A stretch of DNA of 64,000 nt. Source: Colletotrichum lupini (taxonomy: Eukaryota; Ascomycota; Sordariomycetes; Glomerellales; Glomerellaceae). Made by a program: the position numbers and the translations under genes. Positions 58,015 through 64,000 of the stretch are shown piece by piece. The number at the start of each line of letters is the position of its first letter. The first letter of the stretch is position 1. The notes beneath the pieces are model-generated. The model saw nothing but the letters and a program-made list of their open reading frames with translations, did no database searches and was not told where the DNA came from. The stretch is taken from NCBI RefSeq assembly GCF_023278565.1, contig NC_064675.1:4960001-5024000 (forward strand), read 5' to 3'.

Positions 58015-60963
58015 GTAGCAGAGAGGGCAGAAGTGAGAACCTGAAGGTGAAGGAAGGCCTGCACGCAAGCGACAACCAAGCGATTGGAGAGTGAAAGGCA
58101 GGCCGTCTGTCGCCCAGTCAGTTGCCCTCGTCGAACATGGACGGGCTGGGTTTGGCCTGGAGATGCTAGTCAAGGTCTCAAGGAAGGCCAACGGGTGGTG
58201 GGAGGGTACCCCCAGCCCAGGATCAAGTTGCTGGCTGAGAGCGAAGGGCGACCAGGACAGGGGTCCTTCCTTGCCCTGGTATACTACGGAGTAGGTACCA
58301 CGTAGTAGAGACCAAGGTATCGCAGGAGGCAAGTTTGCGTCAAGAGGTACCTATGGAAACCTTACATTGCACCTGCCTTTCCACTTCCTGTGCGGCTGGT
58401 CCTCGGTACGTACCTATCCTACCATGCCTCGTCCCCCCTCTCTCTGTCGCCTTCTGTCTGAGGTTCACCTGGCAAAAGTGTCTGGGTGCCCGGTAAGGAT
58501 TGACAAGGAACGTACCTTCTCTGAGCCCTTCCTGTGCCTTTTTATGTCCTCAGGTTAAGGTAAAGTACGGCTCACATTAAGTAGCAATTACTACGAATAG
58601 AACACCAAGCATTGGATCTCTCCAGAGTGACTACCGATATCCTAAGCATTCGCTTTTCGCCAATGTATCTGGCATAGTAGTCGACACACAACGTAGACGT
58701 ACGATGGTGAAAGGACAAGAACCACCAGCAACTGGCAAGTCTGGACCCGTACGGAGTACCCAGTGCTAAGGTAGTGGAGAGAGTTCGATGCAAGTGACAG
58801 AATTCCCTGTCTAGTCACCGGCCAGCACCTTTTGTCACAGAATGCTGTCCAGAACCCATCACACGTACGGGTACGGAGTATGGATACCTAGAACGTGAAG
58901 GCAGCCCAGGCAGGCTGCAAAAGCGAGGCAAGGAAAGGCAAGGCAAGGTGAGGAGGAGAGAGCAAGGCACGGGACACAGACAGGCACAAACTGGAACCCA
59001 TCTCGACAAAACAAAGTAGGTAGTGCTGGCTGGCGGAGGGGTCAGATCGGGAACTGTTAGTGCGGCCTCGTCTACGGCCTCGTCTGCGCAAGCGCTACCC
59101 CCTTAGCTCCAGTATGCGAGGGCGTAGGCTGTAGCCGGAGGTTACTACGTGAGAGCCGTGGACTAGCCCGCCGCCATTGACGAGGACTTGGACTGGTGCC
59201 CGTCCTTGGGTTGATTTACTGTTGTTTTAGAGCCGTGGGCACCATCGCGCGACCAAGCCTAGTATATTGTCCACGGGCTATCAGAGTAGTAGTCTGTATC
59301 GAACTGCCCGCTCTGTCATCGTCAACACGGCACTCCGCTGTTGTGGGTACGAAACAACGAACGGACAGACGGACACAATGTGGTGACTCTGACCTGACAC
59401 CTGCAATATGCAGAGAACAAGCAGCACAGAAGGCAACCGAACATCAGCACGTCTGTCTGGTTGGGAGTCGCCTGTCTGGACTGACTGATGCCGATGGGCA
59501 AAAGAGGGTGGAGGGGCAAAGGCAAGATTCCGGTGTTCCGCTGCCGCCGGCTGCTGCGCTGCAAGATGCAGAGGAACGGCAATGACTGGTCCAAACCCGG
59601 CTTCTAGGCCCTGTGTCCTCCTCTTTCCTTTCTCTCAGAGTCAGATCTCTGTCAGCTTGGTCTTGCAATTCACCAATTCAACCAATTCCTCCTTCTCCCC
59701 GTGCGAGTTTCTATGGTCCCCCCGCGATTGAGAAGGCGGCAGGAGAGAGCGTGTGTGTGGTGCGCACCTACTGTGTGTGTGTGAGAGGGAAAGAGAGGAT
59801 TGGCCAGTGGCCGCCCAGCGTAAGTGGAGCCGCCCAACCACACCACTTCCCAGGACGGAATAAGTGGGGTTCATGGCTTGGGGCTTGGTGCGAGTGATCC
59901 CCTGGGTCCCTGTGTGTGCCTGGGTCACCCCCAGGAAGTGGGGCACTGGGGCTTCGTCGTGACTGGAGCGTATTTTGCGAAACATGACCGGGGTCTATTA
60001 ATAGCCCGCCCTTCAGGACCAACTTAGCAAGTACGAATAGAGAAAGAAGGAAAGAAAAGAAAAGGTCCGCAGTCCCAGTCGCGTGCATGCGCCTTGTACT
60101 TCGTAGTCGCCCGTCGTCTGGAGGTCGGCGCCAATTTTGGACCAATGACACGCCGGGGAGTTCCAATTTGGTCACTCCTGCCGTGCAGCCTCGGTACGTA
60201 CCTGGCCTGTTGGATTTAGTTCATTTCAATCTTTTTGCCTCTTGCCCTCTTCACCACTGCTGGTTCGGGTTCATGGTTCATGGTCTCATGGATCTGCCCA
60301 ATGTGTATCCCAGATCCGTTTGCCTACATATATGTCTGTTGCAATTGCTTGCCTCAGTCAGAGTTGTAGTCACGAAAGTAGAGTTGTCGATCAAAAGCTA
60401 TTCAACACTAAAGATGTTGACCTGCTGCACATATGAAGTGTTCCGTCATTTCTCGCCACTGTTTGGAGTTCTTGTCCCTGATTAAGCTGCTGCCGGCGTT
60501 GGTGCCGCGTCTTAATCTCCAGACAGGAAAAAGATCTGCCAGGGGAACATCTACACACTCCATACACGCAGTAATAGCAATGCGCCGTCGCAGTGGCGGC
60601 GGGATTCCGTCTTCCATTGATGGGTGCTTATTTCCGGCTCACTGTCAGTCTAGTGATTGTTTCTGTGCCTCAAGGCTCAGCGAAATACCTCTCTGCACTT
60701 CCTCCTCCTCCGGTTGCGTTGGTTGTTCCACTTCGCTACGAAGAGAACGCCATGAGTTTGAAATTGCTGACCTGAGAACTCCGAATCAACCTATCAAGCT
60801 GGCTTCTCAGTGACATGCAGTGGCATGTCTACACATCACACGCACGCACTTACACACAAACGGTTACAGCGATCATGCACACTAGTACCAACACGCAGAC
60901 ACGGGCTCTCAAGCCATCTGTATCCGTAATACGGGGAGTCGTTATTACCGTACGGAGTAATCC
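58013..60963. other. Gene-free stretch with repeated 9-mer
   Basis: No supportable gene. The 9-mer TACGGAGTA occurs at 58285, 58750, 58872 and 60951. Simple GGCAAG repeats are near 58925-58950, and a duplicated GCCTCGTCT(A/G)CG occurs near 59065-59090. Confidence 0.5.
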
Positions 60964-60978
60964 AAAGACTAGAAAGAA
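60964..60978 (+). repeat. Left 15-bp target-site duplication
   Basis: AAAGACTAGAAAGAA, repeated in the same orientation at 61838-61852. The two copies sit exactly at the edges of the AT-rich RIP-mutated block. Confidence 0.8.
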
Positions 60979-61837
60979 CACTGTTTAACTCCATCGTTTT
61001 ATATTACTAAAGGATTACCATAATACATATAAACGTTACCTTACCCTCGAATTCTATACTATTTAACCTTAACCCTTTTTATAAATTACTTATCTTTTCC
61101 TCTATTTTACCCTCTCCCTTATTAAAAGATTATTAAAATTATAATTTTAATAGTTTATTAATAAGCTAGTACTATTATTTAAAAATAAGTAATTTATATT
61201 TATATATAAGCACCGGGAGTTTTATTATTATAAAAATAGTAATAAATATACTAAAGTATTTAAAAGAGCTTTTTAATAAACTTTTAATACTATTTAAGGC
61301 TATAGTCCTCGAGCTATAAAAAAAAGCCGAGGTACTATATTAATACGGCCCTATCCGTCTCGTTACTACTAATAATAATCTTTTTAATATAAAATATATT
61401 ATTAATACTCTACGGCTGCGTTATTACCCTTTATAAATTATACTTAACGTTAATAAGGATTTTAATATTATTTCTTAGTTCGTTTTTTAGTTTTTTTATT
61501 AAAGCTATTATTATAAGGTTAGTTTAGTTATTAATATTTTAATAAATATTTTAACTTAACTCGGAGGCTCTTATAGCCCTTAAAAAGAAGCTTTTAAAGG
61601 ACTTATAATTAGACTTTTTATCTATTATAAATAAAATTATTACAATTAAAACTATAGTATTACGAACCTTAATAATAAATAGTTAATAATATAATTATTT
61701 TTCTTTTATAATAAGCTTAAAAAAGTATCTTAATTTAAGTACTAGGTAAGTACTATATTATTTTATTAAAACTATATTCTTATACTTATAATTTAGAAAG
61801 AATTAACTTTTTTCGATAATAAGGTACTTAGAAAAAA
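60979..61837 (+). mobile_element. RIP-degraded insertion, probably a 5'-truncated LINE
   Basis: An 859-bp AT-rich block flanked by 15-bp direct repeats. From 61021 to 61840 I count three CpA and one TpG, the same RIP signature as in the left transposon. The right edge ends in an A-run directly before the second repeat copy. A long direct duplication plus a terminal A-run and no terminal inverted repeat is what target-primed insertion of a non-LTR retrotransposon (or a SINE) leaves. The short length suggests 5' truncation. No reading frame survives, so the family is unknown. Confidence 0.65.
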
Positions 61838-61852
61838 AAAGACTAGAAAGAA
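61838..61852 (+). repeat. Right 15-bp target-site duplication
   Basis: Second copy of AAAGACTAGAAAGAA. Its first three A residues merge with the A-run of the insertion, so the tail length is ambiguous by up to three bases. Confidence 0.8.
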
Positions 61853-64000
61853 AATGACAAGCATGTCAAGAAGGAATATAGCTCAACGCCGCCAGGACTG
61901 GGCGCAAAGTTGCGGTGCGCAACGCCCAATCACCACTATTGTTTCCTTTTAGCAACCCCGAGTGCCAGCGCGAACTCCCGAGCCCCTTGTCTCGTCTTGC
62001 CCTATCCAATGGAAGTTTCCGTCTTTCTGCTCTCTGCCTCGCTGAGGCTGTGATACCGAAGAAAAGAGTCTGAACTCTGTAACCGAACAGCCGCCGTCGT
62101 CCTGTCCTGCCCTCGGCGGCGGCCTCGTCTCTGGGCTGTCAGATCTCGCCCTGGGTGACCCATCCCCCGGCTGTTCCCAGTAATTGCCTGCTACTACTTT
62201 TGGCGCAGAGGGCTGGCTCATCTCTGGAGGCGAGAGCCTCCTGGCGTCCTGTGCTTTTTTTTTCTTGCTTGCCTTTCCCTGCCTTGCTCCCCCTCCACCC
62301 TTGCAACGAAATACCGAGACTCTGGTGCTGCTTGTGCCCTGTGGTGCTGTGCTTTTTGGGTTCCTTGCCTAAGTGGCTCTCCGGATATTCGTGCACTCTG
62401 TACGGAGTACAGTCAGCATTTCCAGTCCACATAACACATTCCTCACGAGAACCCAAAATACCCTCCACTCAAATTTGTGTAGGCAAATTCCGATCGACTC
62501 TCGGCCGGGATCGTGGGTTTCCGTGGGTTCGTTGAGAGTCAGTCTGGCAAATGTCGATTGCAGATCATTCCATCATTCCAAGCCCACTATAGAACATCAT
62601 CATCGCCGGGCCGTGCTTCTCATTTGACAATTGACATGTAGCCAATCTGTTGAACCAGGCCAATATCCTTACCGACAACTGGGTCTTCGATCATTAAACC
62701 CAAGCCCACCGACCTGAACTGCCCTAGTCTAGAACATGATGTTTCTGAACCATACTTCGTACGTCTTCGGTTACTACCCACGGAGTACCGACGGCTTGCG
62801 CGACATGCCACTGCCACAGCCTGCGTTTGCCCGTTCGTGCCCTTTTCTAGATGCGGCCATCACCAGCCAACCACCGGTTTCAGTTTGAACCACCATCTTT
62901 TCGAGCAAGAAAAGCCGCCGCCGCCCTTTGTGGTGCCCGCGGCTCCGGCCTTAGCCGCCAAAACATGCTCGGGATACACGCTGTCCTTTCGCTGTCTTTG
63001 CCCTTCTGAACACGCCGTAACTGAACACAGCCTTCTTTGTGGCTCCTTCCCTCGGCGGCAACGAAACGCTGCGGGCGCCTGTAGTGTGTCCTCCTCCTCC
63101 CCCTCGAGTCCATTATCTCTCTCTCTATTTGCACTCATCAGCTCGAGTTTGTCCCTCGGTCTCGCCGCCGGACCCCCAATTGCGGTATTCAGTTGCGCGC
63201 GGCCAGACAAGCAAGGCAGGATGGAGACCTTTATTTCATTTGTCGGAAACAGGTACAGAGGGCTCAGTATCCGTTGGAAGTTGATGGGCCCCCTACCTAA
63301 GTCGGTAAGAGCCACTATAGAGCTACACCCGATCTAGAATTTGCAACTTCTCCATAGAGTCCATTCTCTCTCCTAAATCAAGGGACCTTTTGGACGAACG
63401 AAAATGGAGGTATCCGACTTTGGGGCTCAGTTTGACCTATACTACGGATATTCCGTTCCACGTACAAAGAGCCGCCCACCCACTCTGTAGGCGCAGGCTT
63501 TTATCTGTCGGCGGCTGACCGAGCAGAGGGGAGACGCGTCGTAGCCAGTCCCGTGGGATAATTCGACGTTCGTCTCCATTCTGTGACCCTCGTCTTGCCA
63601 GGGATTAGGTTGCCAGTCACCCCAATTCACACTTCTCACAGGATAACGGCTCGCTACATCTTTCTCGAGTAGAGAGGACTCGACATCACGAGTCACATGG
63701 AAAAGATACTCTCTTTTCCGGTGGGCTGATTGTAAGAAAGAAAGAAAAAGGGCCAATCTCCCAGCTGGCACCCAAGGTTTATCGCTTGACAGGTTGAAAG
63801 CGGCTAGGGAATTCGATCGACTCTGGCCTCGTGGCAATACTAGGAACCAGAGACAAGATTGACAAGCCACACCTAAAGGCAACATTCCAGAGTCTCCCAG
63901 GGCGGCAGGCCTACCAGAGAGAAAGAGAAACCGAAGGGGGGCACTCAGGGGCAGACGGGGGGTGGTCGGGTTGTCTTGTCAGGAAACCTTTTTCCCTTTG
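61853..64000. other. Gene-free stretch, right end of window
   Basis: Ordinary base composition without CpA depletion. Frames of up to 166 codons have no domain. One TACGGAGTA copy lies at 62401. A gene beginning outside the window cannot be excluded. Confidence 0.5.

Noticed and set aside
57423..58332. Long proline- or glycine-rich frames across the poly-G tract on both strands
   Set aside because: Homopolymer G or C is open in every frame, and outside the tract there is no codon bias or domain.
1..64000. Search for CRISPR arrays, bacterial-type operons, rRNA genes or telomere repeats
   Set aside because: None seen; the gene structure is that of a fungal nuclear genome and no TTAGGG array or rRNA segment is present.

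Overview
The window looks like nuclear DNA of a filamentous ascomycete (Pezizomycotina, most likely Sordariomycetes). The genes have short spliceosomal introns of about 49-119 bp with GT...AG ends and CTAAC-type branch sites. Coding sequence is GC-rich with C-ending codons, and the repeats carry extreme CpA-to-TpA mutation typical of repeat-induced point mutation (RIP). I could not fix the genus. Twelve of the thirteen genes resemble ordinary housekeeping or regulatory families in dispersed fungal order; there are no operons and no obvious secondary-metabolite cluster.

Layout. Positions 1-6526 hold no gene I can support. A 2.9-kb DNA transposon (6535-9433) follows, with 57-bp terminal inverted repeats, an 8-bp target duplication and an AT-rich RIP-destroyed interior. 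The gene region runs from about 12.4 to 57 kb: a YDR124W-like protein (12463-14460, +); a Cbf1-like bHLH-zipper factor (20397-21417, -) whose stop codon is followed by a long in-frame coding-like extension; the GID ubiquitin-ligase subunit Fyv10/Gid9 (23852-25217, +); glutamate 5-kinase (25445-27149, -); the mitochondrial protease Atp23 (28341-29254, +); Aurora kinase (29607-30913, -); an unrecognised 438-aa protein (31774-33090, -); Tip41 (35038-36032, +); a disordered nuclear-type protein (36521-38422, -); the mitochondrial DEAD-box helicase Mrh4 (39008-40846, -); a clathrin-box/WGDF protein (41825-44041, +); a triple-KH RNA-binding protein (47731-48988, +); the nucleotide-sugar transporter Hut1 (50572-51995, +); and an Msg5-type dual-specificity phosphatase (54455-56809, -). 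From about 57 kb to the end there is no supportable gene, but there is a 142-bp poly-G tract and a RIP-degraded, probably LINE-type insertion (60979-61837) with a 15-bp target duplication.

Themes. Several genes act in signalling and growth control (Tip41 in TOR/PP2A signalling, the Msg5-like phosphatase on MAP kinases, Fyv10 in regulated protein degradation). Others act in chromosome segregation (Aurora, Cbf1-like), mitochondrial biogenesis (Atp23, Mrh4), the secretory pathway (Hut1, clathrin-box protein) and amino-acid synthesis (glutamate 5-kinase). They are neighbours by genome order, not one pathway.

Most unusual signals: the two RIP relics with intact target-site duplications; the asymmetric RIP of the DNA transposon; the post-stop extension of the Cbf1-like gene; an over-represented 9-mer TACGGAGTA; the poly-G tract; and the clathrin-box protein.
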